A stretch of 64,000 nt of DNA, from positions 2,156,001 through 2,220,000 of the forward strand of contig PUFA01000166.1 in the NCBI GenBank assembly GCA_003508835.1. Direction: 5' to 3'. The translations under genes were made by a program, and so were the position numbers. Below the pieces are notes generated by a model that searched no databases, was not told the DNA's origin, and was given only the letters and a program-made list of their open reading frames with translations. Shown piece by piece: positions 47,506 through 59,208 of the stretch. Positions within the stretch are counted from its first letter, which is position 1. The number at the start of each line of letters is the position of its first letter. Source of the DNA: Eonycteris spelaea. Lineage: Eukaryota; Chordata; Mammalia; Chiroptera; Pteropodidae.

Positions 47506-47925
47506 GTGGTGTCCAGGACCAGGGCCAAAAAGTGCAGAAGGCGATGGTGCAGCCCATCAACTTCATCTTCAGATACTTGCAAAATAGATCTGGGATTCAG
47601 GTGTGGCTTTATGAACAAGCGAATATGTGGCTAGAAGGCTGTCTCATCGGTTTTGATGAGTATATGAACCTCGTATTAGATGATGCAGAAGAGATTCATT
47701 CTAAAACAAAGTCAAGAAAACAGTTGGGTCGGGTCACGCTAAAAGGAGATATTACTCTGCTCCAAGTGTCTCCAACTAGAAATGACTGATGAAGTGAGAA
47801 ATTGTCGAGAAGGCAATAGGTTTTGTGTTTTTTAAGTGTACTTTGTTCATGAACATTTACTCATATTGCTTTGATTTCCCTTATGTTATTAGCAGATAAC
47901 AAAAAATGCTGTGGGATTCTTTTTA
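47506..47925 (+). pseudogene. SNRPE: Processed retrocopy of SNRPE (Sm protein E)
   Basis: SmE is a ring component of the spliceosomal snRNP core. The copy is intronless, aligns from the start codon region (47506, where ATG has become GTG) through the 3' UTR, and ends in an ATAA-rich tail. A 1-nt loss near 47513 shifts the first few codons. From about 47520 the frame is open to TGA at 47787-47789 and includes [35 protein letters not shown] and [10 protein letters not shown]. The first in-frame ATG (47544) would give 81 residues lacking the N-terminal 13 of the 92 expected. A missing codon changes KGDN to KGD in the Sm2 RNA-binding loop, and a 1-nt deletion near 47765 replaces the C-terminus with VSPTRND. 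It is probably non-functional. Confidence 0.95.
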
Positions 47926-48024
47926 TAAATAAATAAATAAATAGATAAATAGATAAATAAATAAATAGATAGATAGATAGGTAGATAGATAGATAAAGTA
48001 AGTGAGTGAGTGAGTGAGTGAGTG
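47925..48024. repeat. Compound microsatellite (ATAA)n(GATA)n(GTGA)n
   Basis: Tetranucleotide repeats start within the presumed poly(A) tail of the SNRPE retrocopy and change unit from ATAA to GATA to GTGA. This is a common origin for such arrays. Confidence 0.95.
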
Positions 48025-48174
48025 ATCTTCATAACCTTTTTCTGCATCTATTTTCTGCCTCTAAATGGCCATTTTGCCATCCCACGACTTTCCTTTTTAA
48101 CATTAAAAGTCTACTACTCCTTTCCCTTTCCCAAAGGGGAAGAGACTCAACAATAAAGATCTTAGAAACCATTT

Positions 48175-48290
48175 AGTACAACACCTCATTTTCCAGTAGA
48201 CAAATCAGAGGGTTGCAGCGACATGTACCAGTTCTAACTACTCATTAGCGGCAGAGCCACAGCGCACGTCCAGGTTTAACACCCACAATC
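48175..48290 (-). repeat. Possible MIR fragment
   Basis: 'acctcattttccagtagac', 'aaatcagagggttgcagcga' and 'cggcagagccacagcgcacg' resemble the antisense MIR core. Weak. Confidence 0.4.
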
Positions 48291-49479
48291 CTCCACAGCT
48301 CCATAAACAAGCTTAGGAACTCCTGCTGTGTATAATGTTATCTATAACTAAGCTTATCTTATACCACACTATAACAAAAGCCACTGATAATTTGTCATGT
48401 ATCTTTTCAAATAATTTCTGCCTGTATCGCCAGTCCTGGCCAGACAAATCTATGTGGAGGAAGTGTGTCAAGTGCTATCACACAGGTATTTGCTATGGAG
48501 GGCAGCTGCCCAAAGTGTGCCTTCTTTACCTCTGGACCCTGAACCTCAGGTTTTCGGGTGGACCTATTAAAAGGTGAAAGTAAGAAACGAACTGGCATGA
48601 TGGTTCAGTTGTCTGATCACTGGTTCAAAGATCTCAACCTGATGGTTTCCTCGAGGGCTTCCAGTCTACCTTGTTTTAATACATAAAAGTCATCTCTTCA
48701 GGAGCTGCCCGTAAACCTCTGCCATAGAAAACCCAACTTCCAGCTCCACTGCTGGGTTCTATGGCCAAATGGTTTTCCTCCAACTTCCTCTATAAAGGTG
48801 GAGAGGCCTGAGAGAGAGCAATTTAATAGGAAACCACACAAAGTGATAAAAAATGCCCAATAACCAAAGATTTCAAGTAAATTATACCAGTTTGGGAACA
48901 AATATTCCTTGATGTTATACAAACGGTATTGCTGCCAAACAAGTTATTTGCTTATGCGTCCCCCCTTAGGAGGACACTGCTTCTAAAACAGCTAGACAGT
49001 ACCCTTGAAAAACATCAGGGACAGATAGAAAATTCAATATCATGTTGGCATGTTTTATGTGGTCTTCTGAAAAAAAAAAAATGGTGCCTTTGTGCCTGGC
49101 AGGTAAGTACCTGCCGTATAATTGCAGCACAATAAATTTTTGGAGAATGTAAGAGTGATTAGTAAACTAGCTAGTAGTACTCACATCACAAACTGTTACC
49201 CAGTCCTCTAAGCTTCAGTCCTTGGACATACAAGCCACCTCAGAGTGTCAGGAATAGTGCCACCTACTGAATTAATAATGCTGCTTCACTCCCAGCTCTG
49301 CCACAATACTCCTCAACCTTCTTTCTCCAAACACTGGCCAACTGCAAACTAACACTTTGTGAAATCAGAGAAGATGAAAACCTGAGATGGGGAAGGCAAG
49401 CCCCACTGGTCAGTAGGGCAGCTGAGAATGTGATAGTTACTGCCTACTGTCAGATGCAGAATCAAGTGGAAAGTAACCC
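48291..49479. other. Intergenic stretch, no recognised feature
   Basis: AT-rich. An L2-like 3' end ('gtacctgccgtataattgca', 'cacaataaatttttggagaa') is suspected at 49105-49150. No gene was seen. Confidence 0.4.
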
Positions 49480-50078
49480 CGGGCTGGTGTTAGAATATAT
49501 TTATTGCTACATTTATATACAATTATACAAACAGCCCAGATAGGAAGGGGATTGTTGCATCAGTTTCTCCAGAGTTCACAGATGTGCACAAGTAAACAGA
49601 GCTGTACACCATGAATCTGCTTTTAGTTCAAAGCCAAAAATAAGTCACATACATTTTTTTGAAAAAGTGGAAAATTCTTGAAAATTCTCTATATATCCCT
49701 CCTTACAAGCTAGTCATGCAGACAAAAAGTGGGCTCTCAGAAGCTGATGCCTTTAAGCATCTTTTTGGGTGCAGTGGATGCTGGCTTGGGACTGCATGGT
49801 ACAATGCAGAATCCCAAGTCCTGGCCCATCTTTCTAAGGTCTGTCCCTAGAAATGGCAATTGAGGGGGTTTGGAGAGAAACAGGATAGCAAGAAAGGGAA
49901 AACCAGCAATAAACTGAGATGTGGAGAGAACAATCAGCAAGAGCCCTGGTTGCGGAAACAAGTGTCCATCCGGTTCCAGCTGAGATTCTAGACTTTGGAG
50001 GATATACATGTTCAGAACATCAGGCAGGTCCTGGTAGGTCCTTATGCTATAGCTCGCCATACGTCAGATGCCAGGGGC
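49480..50078 (-). other. Candidate minus-strand terminal exon with polyA signal (unproven)
   Basis: On the minus strand a pyrimidine-rich tract ends in TCTTCACACAG just before 50078, a good acceptor. An open frame of 107 codons follows from ATG at 50060 to a stop at 49737, then about 240 nt of UTR-like sequence to AATAAA at 49500-49505. The peptide (it starts MASYSIRTYQDLPDVLNMYI) matches no family I know. The frame has a stop just upstream of the ATG, so it would not continue an upstream coding exon. In other mammals RDX lies convergent downstream of ZC3H12C, so an RDX-related or lncRNA 3' end is possible. Confidence 0.25.
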
Positions 50079-53000
50079 CTGTGTGAAGACAGAGAGAGTG
50101 AACAGGAAAGTTAGGCAAGAAAGAAGAAAATGAAACAGATGTGACTATAATAGGATTGAAATAGAGACAACCCTGATTGAAATGAGTGCATTTCATAGAT
50201 AACTGTTAGCCATGTTGAATTTACTATTGAATTAGGAAGGGGAATGGATGCTGAAGAAATGTCACAGCATACGGATCACAGCAAAACAAAAGTGATTCCA
50301 TAGACTATACTCTGAGCTCAGCCTAGCTATAATTATGTTTGGCTTCAAAGGGAACCGAACACAGCAGACCTTGCAATGTTCAGATCCAGAATTATGATGT
50401 GGATATGATGTAAACACACTCTCTTTCAGGTCATGGTTTTATAAACCTTTGTGACGTGAATCACAAGAGAAGTCGTTGAGCAGCCTCTGGGGCATGTGTG
50501 CCCAAGAGATGAACTCACTGTATTTACACCAGCTCTGTCTTTCCCACCTTAGGCCACTTCCCAGCCTAGGGGTCCAGGAGAGAGGGTCTTTGGATCAGGT
50601 CTAACAGGGCCTCCTAAGCTAAAATCAGCCTAGTCCCTCAAAGAAAGAGCAAGCCTGAAGGTTGAAAGCAAGAAGTACATGGGTCCAACCATCAGAGGCA
50701 TTGAGGCTGATTAGTAATTTGGTTACGGCCTATACCTGAGACTGCAGGGCGTTCTATCCCTGAAGAAACCAGCCAGCTACAGCTTGTCCATGGCTGTAAA
50801 TGTCACCTCAAATTCCTCACCACAACAATCCCAAGGCCAAAGGAAGACTGAATGAGAGTTCGATGCAGAAACCCTAAAGACTGTGGGAAAAGAATTGCAA
50901 AACCACTCAGAAGTCCTTGTGCTCTTTCTTGGGTCAATAACAATCAGCTTTGGAGGGGCCCAGTAGTTCTTCCAAGGCTGCCAGCTCTGTGACATTTCAA
51001 GCTGAAGGATGTGGCTGGCGATTGCCAGTTCCCTTGATCCTTTAATAAATTTATCTCTAGATGATTCAAAATCTCTGCCATTTGATCTTGACTTTTCTAG
51101 TGAGTCATGCAGGAAATTCATTTTCCTACTTCTGATGACAGTAGAGTCAAACTCACTCAAAGGCCTTCCTCTAAAAAACCAAAATTAACAGATAAAAGCC
51201 AAATATCAGGCAAGTTTTAATTTGGGGAATTTTACCAATTGGCAAACAAAATGGAAAGAGTTACATACATTCCTGCATTGGAAGAAATGGTTTAAAGCTA
51301 AGAATATTGTTTGTGGCAATATATGGAATCCTAAGAACATGTTTTAACCAAGGATTTTAGCTTAAATATCAGGAATAAGTCTAACTGGAGTGCATAAACT
51401 CACAATGCTCCACCCCTTTCAAATCAAGTGAGAACGAATGGTGATGGATGTGTCACAAGCCTTTCAATGTGGGTTTAAAACAATGAAGTGTTTTGGTGAT
51501 GTCGTGGAATGTCAGAAATTCTTGCATGACTTTAAACTCATTTCAGAGCAATCCAAAATTCAAGGCCAAAGAAGCAAGTCATTTCTAAAAATTCCCCATC
51601 TGAACATATGACTATTTTTTTTTATGTCTCATGAAAAAAAACTTTAAAATATTGTTACAACGAACATTTATTCCACATCTTCAGTATGATCTCAACTATA
51701 TTCACATAGAGCTAGAGTTAGGTTTATAGAACTTTCGCAAGCTTAATCAGCAAGTTGGGGGAACTCAAATGAACCATTCAAGATCTGTAAGATAAACTGT
51801 TTTGCTGTGGTTTTATTTAGAAAGGGGATAGGAAAAAACAGTCTCTGCCAACAAAATTAAGGAATTTTAAAACAACCTGTTATCATGGGAATCATGTTTA
51901 TCAATGATTTAAAAATATTTCCAAATTGAGATTAATGCATGCATAGCACTAACTTGGCTTATTAATCAATTATGGAATCCTTCTATTCAATATGTTCGTA
52001 TGGCACCTCATTTTTAAGTATATCTGAGTATTTTTTAAAAATAAGAATAAAACCTAACAGCAGCACACAAGTGTCATACATATGAGCTTCTGCACTATAA
52101 TATTCACTCTACATCAAGAAGGTTCTTTCACGAAGGTAAAAGAACAGACTAAAGTAGCATGTCCAATCAGTTCACCAAGACTACAGGTAAAATCTCAATT
52201 TCATAAACTATCTGACCTTAAAATTTAAATTAGAGGAAAATGTTCTTGACTAGCAAAGAGTCCAAGAGATGTAAAAAAGTAAGAAAGAACCTGGAGGGAG
52301 AGAAACTAGACACTGTAATGGGTAGGGGTTGCTCTGGGTCAGACCCTTTGACTAAGAATTCACTAGGCCAGAATAAGATTCTGGGCTGTGGATCAACAGT
52401 TCAGATTTTATGAGGTCCCACCAGCATCCTGGCAGTGGAGAGGTATGGCAGGTCTAATGAGAAGGTGGGCTTGCCTAGCCACAGCTGCCAGTTGTACTTA
52501 CCTGGTGAGGGAGGGAGCCTTCTTAACTGTTACATTTGCTTTATGCTGTTTTGGCAAGAGCGCATCTGGAATAATGCATACAGTTTGGGTCCCCACCTTT
52601 CAAAAGAGACATCAAGAGGTTAGAAAGCACTTAGCAAAAGAACACGGAAGGAAGCCAAATAGTACAGAATGCCAGGGCCACCTTATCACCCGGGATTACA
52701 TAGGGCCTCTGGGTAACCAAATTGCCAAAGTCATCTCCTTATTAATCTTTTTTTCCTTCAATCTACTTTTGAATCTCACTTATTACAGTATGAAAGTAAG
52801 ATTAACGTTGAACCTCCCTTTTAAATAGATGTTAGAATTTTAATGGTCGCAACAACTCTACACAAACTTTTCAGTTTCACAAGAATAATGGATCTCAAAG
52901 CCATGCACATCCAAGCTTTGTAAGTATTAGAGTACTGCTGAAGACAGATTTTACTTTTCGTTTGAGATTCTCTCTGATTAACGTATGCTCTGTCAAATGT

Positions 53001-54060
53001 CTTTCAGGCACCAACCAGACTTAAAGACCCCAAATACTCTGTGGTGCCTACTTTGAAATCAACAGTTGCTATCCTTGAATCAACAAACTCTCGATATACT
53101 CTGTTATACCTGCCTACTAAAAGTCAGGGGTGGGTTAGAACAAACAACAAAAACAACCTCTCCTGCAGCCATGTTGGCATTGCCGTGGTAAAGAGATCAA
53201 ATTCAGCCCTACTCTCTCTGGACTGTCTTCTTCAGCTGACTCTGCCATTCTCAGATACAGTCCTTGGAGACACCAAAAACAAAGTCTTGATTAACTCTAC
53301 AGAGAAACTGTTAAATCAGCCATGTTTATCCATTTGTCAGTTCTCCGAGTGGGGAGAATATTGCTTACAGTATTTTCTATGCTCTTGGGTTGAGCAATTA
53401 GAAATTCAGTCACTGCAATCTCTGTCTTATAAATTGGCCATATACCAAAAGGGCATCCATGGTGAGCTGTTTCCCATGGAAACCACATTATAGATGGTAG
53501 TTCGGTTTCCAGGCAGTTTACCCTATAAAAACTGAGTCTTTGCAGTAAAATACAGTAGAAACGCCAAATTTGTCAAAGCTAGTAATAAAAGAACAGAGAA
53601 ACAAAGAAACTTATTAACATTTTTATAATTTACCTTTAATACTTGAGCTTGATGTTAAACTGGGTAGAATTAATTAGATGACTAAGTAGTACTTGAAATT
53701 TAAGAATATTTTAAAGGGAATTTTAAGAATTTTCAAGGACTTAGAAGGTTAGCAGAGCTTGCACTTTACTGTATCAAGTGTCATTTAAACATGTATTGCT
53801 GTATTTTTTTTCTTTTGTCATCAGTCCTACTCTCACCCTTATTAACCATAATTAAGGTAGATTTATCCTCATAAAAAAACAAAGGGAAAACGAGCAAAGG
53901 AAGGAAAAGAGAATGATTTCAATAAGTATATTGAGAAAATATGGAAGCGCAAGAGAAAGGAGGATGGGGGAGTATAGTGGATAAATGTAAGGTACAAGAA
54001 AGAAAACAGAATTAACGAAGGGTTACAGTGAACGAGGAAGTGAAGGTATCAAGTCGGAAA
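50079..54060. other. Intergenic stretch, no secure feature
   Basis: Three open frames over 120 codons occur (50777-51160 on minus; 52388-52828 and 53041-53493 on plus). None shows a domain, a repeated motif or convincing splice sites at both ends. I found no clear repeats here, which is notable for a 4-kb stretch; old unrecognised repeats or constrained non-coding DNA are both possible. Confidence 0.35.
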
Positions 54061-54073
54061 TTTCCAATGTGTG

Positions 54074-54086
54074 CCACTAGGTGGCG
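54074..54086 (+). promoter_or_regulatory. CTCF-like motif
   Basis: CCACTAGGTGGCG matches the CTCF core (CCASYAGRKGGCR) at every core position. The outer flanks match less well. It lies just upstream of an old L1. Confidence 0.45.
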
Positions 54087-54239
54087 ATATAAGATTAAAA
54101 TAACTTGGTTGAAGACAGCAACCCCGAAAGGGAGGGAGAGATATGAACAAATCAGGAGAGTGGGGATATTCACAATACAGGCGGACCATGGATTGGGGGG
54201 AGCGCCAGGCCATAGGTTAGGACATATATCAAGTTATCC

Positions 54240-56210
54240 CGGGAACACAGACTTGGTTTAACATTAGAAAATCGATTCAGTATATTAACAAACAAAAAGC
54301 ACACACATATTATCACAATATACACATAAATTGCATTTGATAAATTTTAAATCTTTTTATTAAAAAAAAACTCTAGCCAAATAGGCATATGTATATAAAA
54401 CGGCACCTCATTAACCTGATAAAGGGCATGTATCTAAAACCTACAGCAAACACGTAGCGGCAAATGTTAGAAATGTTAGAAGCATTCCTCTTAAATCAGA
54501 AATGAGATGCCACTTATGTTTCACATTGTACTAGAAGTTTCAGTCAGGTCAATTCAGTAAGGAAAGAAAAAGAAGTAAACATGTGGCTTGAGAAGACAAA
54601 CTGAGAACTGTCATGATTTGCAGATGACTCTTCATGGAAAAAACCCAAAAGACTTCACAAATTATTAGAAACAATAAGAATTAAAGTTTTTGAATATAAG
54701 GTCAGCAAACAAAAGTCAGTTTCATTTCTATACACCAGAGGCAAAGTTTTAAAATGTAACTCTTAAAAGATAGTAAAAAATAAGATGCTTACTAATAAAC
54801 TTAACAAAAGAAATATATTTTCTTAATGCAAAAAACTAAACAACTTTACTGAAATGTATTTAAGACATCAATAAATGGAAAGATATTACATATTCACGAT
54901 CAGGAATACTCAATATTAAACAGATATAACTCCTTCCCAAATTAATCTATTAATATATCTCCAACCAAAATTCATTTTTTCCACAAAATTTAAAGGAATT
55001 CTAAAATTTATGTAGAAGAACAAAGGGCCAGAACTAATCAGGAGTTTATTATTTAAAAAAGTAGAGAACCTTTTTTAAAAAGCTCTATCAGATATTATAA
55101 ATCATTATAAAACTACAGCTATAGGAAAGAAAACAATGGTCTCAACACAGGGATAGACAACTGACCATGGAACAGAATAGGACTATACATGTGTACACGT
55201 GACATAGGTAAAAAGTGGCAATGTGATCAGTGGATGAACTATAAAAGTATTAAGACAACTAGTCATCCAGATTTAAAAAAAAAAAGGATCCATACTTCAT
55301 ACTATAAACAAAATTTATTTCTGGCTGAACTAAAGACTTACATGTAAAATAACCAAATTTTAGAGAAAAATGTAAAAACTCAAAACTTTAGAAGAAAATA
55401 CAGGAGAATATCTTTATGACCTCAAGGAAGGGAAGAATTTCTTAAGACACACACACACACACACACACACACAAATCACAAGGAGAAAGAGTTCTGAATT
55501 AAGGTACAATAAAATCTAAAACTTTTATCCATCAAAAAAATCATAAAGATATGAAAAGACAAGGCACAACAAGGATGGAGATATCTGTAAAAATCTAAAT
55601 ATCAAAATATTAGTAACCAGAATATAAAGAAATTCTATAAACTGATTAGATCAACATAAAGAAGCTAATAGAAAACAGTCATTTCTAAAAAGAAGAGACA
55701 TGAAAAGCCCATAAACATAAGAAAAATATAAATTATACTAGTAATCAAGAAAATGCACATTAAAAGCTCAGTAAGGTATCATTTCAAGCCTATCGAATTG
55801 GCAGAAATGTAAAAATCTAGTGATATCAAGGTGGTGAAGATAAATCCCTACTTTGGAAATCAATTTGATGGTTACACAGTAAAATTGAAGATGTGCACAT
55901 ACCATAACTGAACAATTCCCTCATCTCAGCTGTGAGTATACGTTGTTGAGATTTACTAGGAGACACCATTCAAGAACAGTTACCACTATATTGCTTGCAA
56001 AATAAAACTGGAAACAATCCAAATGCCCATGACTAGGGGAATGGATAACTTGTAATGCATTCATGAAATGGATATTCTCATAGACGCGGAAGTGAATGAA
56101 CCATTGCTATGTTCATCAACATGGGTGTGTGTGCGGGTAATGAAACTATATAAAGGTCATGTGTGCAAAACTAGGCTTTATATTGCTTGTGGATATAAAC
56201 AGTAAAAATC
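54240..56210 (+). mobile_element. Old L1 fragment: reverse transcriptase region to 3' end
   Basis: It begins in ORF2 ('ttaacattagaaaatcgattc'), covers the reverse transcriptase and C-terminal regions ('ctctagccaaataggcatatg', 'agtttcatttctatacacca', 'ggcagaaatgtaaaaatcta', 'aatccaaatgcccatgacta') and ends near 56210. The FADD box is still readable at 54617-54628, but stops and indels break the frame throughout. A (AC)n run sits at 55447-55473. Confidence 0.8.
55447..55473. repeat. (AC)n microsatellite
   Basis: Thirteen uninterrupted AC units inside the L1 fragment. Confidence 0.97.
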
Positions 56211-56625
56211 AAAGAAAAGGATGATGTGATAGAGGAGAAATACAAATGCCCAAGTTACTGGCAATGTACTGTTTTCAAAACCGATACATGAGTATCTATT
56301 ATATATAAAATACGTTTTAATAATATATACAATATATAACATATGTTCTTTTATTTACATTTCTCCTAGGCACACATCTTTCCCTAACACTGTTGTAAAA
56401 ACAATCTCTCGGTTTTAAGTGTTTGAAACAGAAATTAATGAGGAAAAATACTACAGTTGATGGGGAAATTATAAATTTGGTTCCAATCATCTTTGGTCTT
56501 TGAACCATTAGAATTTTGAATATCTCTAAGAAATCTAGGTACAAGAGTGAATAGTTACTCTAAGGACACTCAGTAAAAGAAGCAACCTCCTTGTTCCCAG
56601 GATGATGGGGCCCTCATCTCTAAAC

Positions 56626-56797
56626 CAGTGATTCCCAAAGTGCGGTCCCAGAATAACAGCACCAGCCTCACCTGTTGACAATGCGAATTCTTGGGCCCCA
56701 CACAGATTTACTGAATCAGGAACTCTGGGAGGCGATCCTGTAATCTCCATTTTAGTAAGCTCTTCAGGTGATTCGGATGCAGAATTGAGAACTGCTG
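56626..56797. mobile_element. MER5A hAT MITE, nearly full length
   Basis: Ends CAGTGATTCCCAAAGTG and GAGAACTGCTG are imperfect inverted repeats. The interior has 'gcgaattcttgggccccaca', 'actgaatcaggaactctggg' and 'cttcaggtgattcggatgca', the typical MER5A core. Confidence 0.85.
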
Positions 56798-56919
56798 CTG
56801 GAAGTATTTCAAGTGTGTAAGGAAACCTCTCCATTACAACAAAACAAGACACCTTCCTATGATCAAATCAACATTATAGAAGGCCGAGAAAACCAGACCA
56901 GTTTTTAAATCCTTTAATT

Positions 56920-57221
56920 CAGGGGTCAGCAAACTATGACTGTGAACCAAATCCACCTATTTTTGTAGAGACTGTGATTATAAAAATGTATTAATCAAAA
57001 GACAAATATTTCAGATAACATATAAAAATGAATAAAATTCAGATTTCAGTGTCCACAAATAAAGTTTTATTGAAAGGTAGCCACGCTCATTCATTTGCAT
57101 ATGCCTATAGCTGCTTCTGTACCAGAGCGGCAGAGCTGTGTCATTGTGACAGACTATTTGGCCTATAAAGTCAAAAATATTTAATATCTTCACCTTTACA
57201 GAAAAAGTTTGCCAACTTCTG
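56920..57221. mobile_element. hAT-Charlie MITE, 302 bp, with a possible target duplication
   Basis: Ends CAGGGGTCAGCAAACTATG and AAAAAGTTTGCCAACTTCTG are inverted repeats. The interior has 'aaataaagttttattgaaag' and 'gactatttggcctataaagt'. Flanking octamers CTTTAATT and CTTTAAAC agree at six of eight bases, as expected for an old 8-bp hAT duplication. It is the inverted relative of the MITE in the ZC3H12C 3' UTR. Confidence 0.85.
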
Positions 57222-58219
57222 CTTTAAACCAATAATTAGAATCCACTAATCTAAAAGCAAAATATAATCAGTGATTTTCTCTTAAAAATATAATTTTCAT
57301 TTTAATCTTACAGGCAAAAATCTAGCAGTTTAACGAATCATAAGGAAAGTTAAATCAGATCTATTTTTATCTACAATGTAAATTAAACAACCCACATGGA
57401 GCATCTGGAAAATGTTATGCTGCTTTCTCTGTTCAAATAGTCTAATAAATGACAAAGAACTGACGGTGAATATTAATGAAGCACTCTATCACATTTAGTT
57501 CTGAAAATTAAATTAGCAATCTCCTCCCACCCTCATTTACTCAGGTGGTTGACTTAAACTGTAAGCCCGCCTCTCACGCTGCACGTTGGCTTCATTTCTC
57601 AGGCCTCACACTGTGGCCACTCTCCTCCCTTTCCCAGGCTGGAGCTCTCCAAGCCCGAGACTTCTTCCCTCTGATCCTCCACCTCTTAAATTTTTTTTTC
57701 AGACCGAGTGAAGTGTAGTTTATATCACTGAAGACCTGCTCACTGAGTTCCTCAAATACTGTAGTCAACACCTACTGGGTGGCTGAAAAATCCTTTTTGT
57801 CCATATCCACCTTCTTGAATTTCATCTTCCTCTACAGTTCTAAGATCTCTCGAGCAGAGACCCTTCTTTTGATTTCTCACCAGAATAAATCATACATCTC
57901 AACTTTAAATCTTTAAGGTATATTCACTTTAGCTTGAAAATGAGAGCACTAACTTCTTGACAGGTTGGTGTTACCAGCCCACATGAAATTGTTGAACAAG
58001 TCTGTGGCCCACACAAAATAATTGAGTAAGTCTGGTATTCAATGTGGCGGGGTTTGAGCTCCAGGTCCCTGTTATTCTATATTCAACTTCATATTTAAGC
58101 ATTCCTTGGCCACTAAATTAATGGACATTCACTTTGGGTTATGCAAACAAGCAAACCCTCCGAAGGAAGGGCATTGCATTGGTAAATATCTCTCAACTGG
58201 AAAGGCAATTTTGTAGTTA
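57222..58219. other. Intergenic stretch, no recognised feature
   Basis: AT-rich to 57500, then pyrimidine-rich 57530-57700. No gene or identifiable repeat was seen. Confidence 0.4.
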
Positions 58220-58444
58220 AAAGCATATGGGCCTCCAATTCAAAGAAAATCAAAACCCAAATGCAGACTCCGCCACTGCATTTGGGCACATTACTGAACT
58301 GTGAAGTGGAAATAAATCACCTGCCTTCAAGGAGACCTGCAGCATTCATGACATCTACGTATGGATTAGGAAAAGGCACCCCTTCCCCCAGGCAGATGCA
58401 ACCCTGTGTAGCCCCAGGGTATACCCTTGTCAAGTGGAGTACAC
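58220..58444 (+). repeat. MIR SINE remnant
   Basis: 'agcatatgggcctccaattc', 'aaatgcagactccgccactg' and 'gggcacattactgaactgtg' follow the MIR head and core in plus orientation. Confidence 0.5.
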
Positions 58445-59208
58445 ATTAAATTTGGACTCCTGTCCCTGAACTTTTCCCCCACACTTCTCTGAGCTCCTGT
58501 CATCTGGTCCTTTCCAACTTCATCTCACACACCACCTCCTCTGGGGTCACTTGGTTCTGGATACACTGCCCCCCTTTCTGTTCCTTGAGCAAGTCAAGCC
58601 TTTTCTTGCTTAAGATCTTTGCATATGCTGTTCCCTCTGCCTCGAATGCTTTAAAGCAAAGACTGTAAATTGGTGTCGAGTGAGCCACTTCTGGCAAGCA
58701 GACACACCTTTGGTTTGCAAAACATTTTCTAAATTTTAAGGATAGCTGTTATGTAAAATTTGGAAGATTTCATGTAAAAGTTATATTTCAACTTACGTAT
58801 CTCCAGCGCACTTGGGGATCCCTCTGGCATTTGCATCTTGATTTAAATAATCTTTCAGGTGATATCTCATATGCTACCTCCTCACAGAGACCTTTTCTGA
58901 CCTTTCTATCCCAAATTATCATCCCCATTTCCCCCCAGCTCATTCTCTTGTTTCTTTCATAGTATTAAGGTGATATAAATTTACTACTTTCTAGGTCAAG
59001 GATGGTTGAATATTGATGATTTCATGTTTCAATCTAATGTAATTCACAACTTTTAAATTATTCTGCTTGTGTTTCATGTTTGCCTATAGAAACTAAGTCC
59101 TTTAGGACAAGGATCTAGCTTTATTCGCTATTACATTCTCAATGACTTGGACGCACACAGCACCTGGCAGGCACAAGGCACTAAAATATTTGGATGAATA
59201 AATGAAAA
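58445..59208 (+). repeat. L2 LINE 3' region, interrupted near its middle
   Basis: L2 blocks in order: 'cttcatctcacacaccacct', 'tgcatatgctgttccctctg', then after a break 'ctacctcctcacagagacct', 'ctttaggacaaggatctagc', and the 3' end 'cagcacctggcaggcacaag' with 'ggatgaataaatgaa'. About 175 bp at 58655-58830 is foreign to L2. Confidence 0.75.
58655..58830. other. Short insert within the L2 copy
   Basis: L2 similarity stops after 'gcctcgaatgctttaaagc' and returns at 'atttgcatcttgat'. The segment between is AT-rich with 'gagtgagccacttctggcaa' at one end and 'gcgcacttggggatccctct' at the other. It may be an old DNA-transposon fragment; family not recognised. Confidence 0.4.

Noticed and set aside
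47925..48024. CRISPR-like or satellite array
   Set aside because: Simple tetranucleotide repeats grown from a retrocopy A-tail, with no spacers.
48586..48660. tRNA-like SINE head ('gatggttcagttgtctgatc', 'actggttcaaagatctc')
   Set aside because: Only B-box-like words are present; no stems fold convincingly and no tail follows.
52388..52828. 146-codon open frame on the plus strand
   Set aside because: No recognisable domain, no supporting splice or promoter context, and composition like non-coding DNA.
53041..53493. 150-codon open frame on the plus strand
   Set aside because: No known similarity; begins at a non-ATG codon and overlaps a minus-strand open frame of similar quality.
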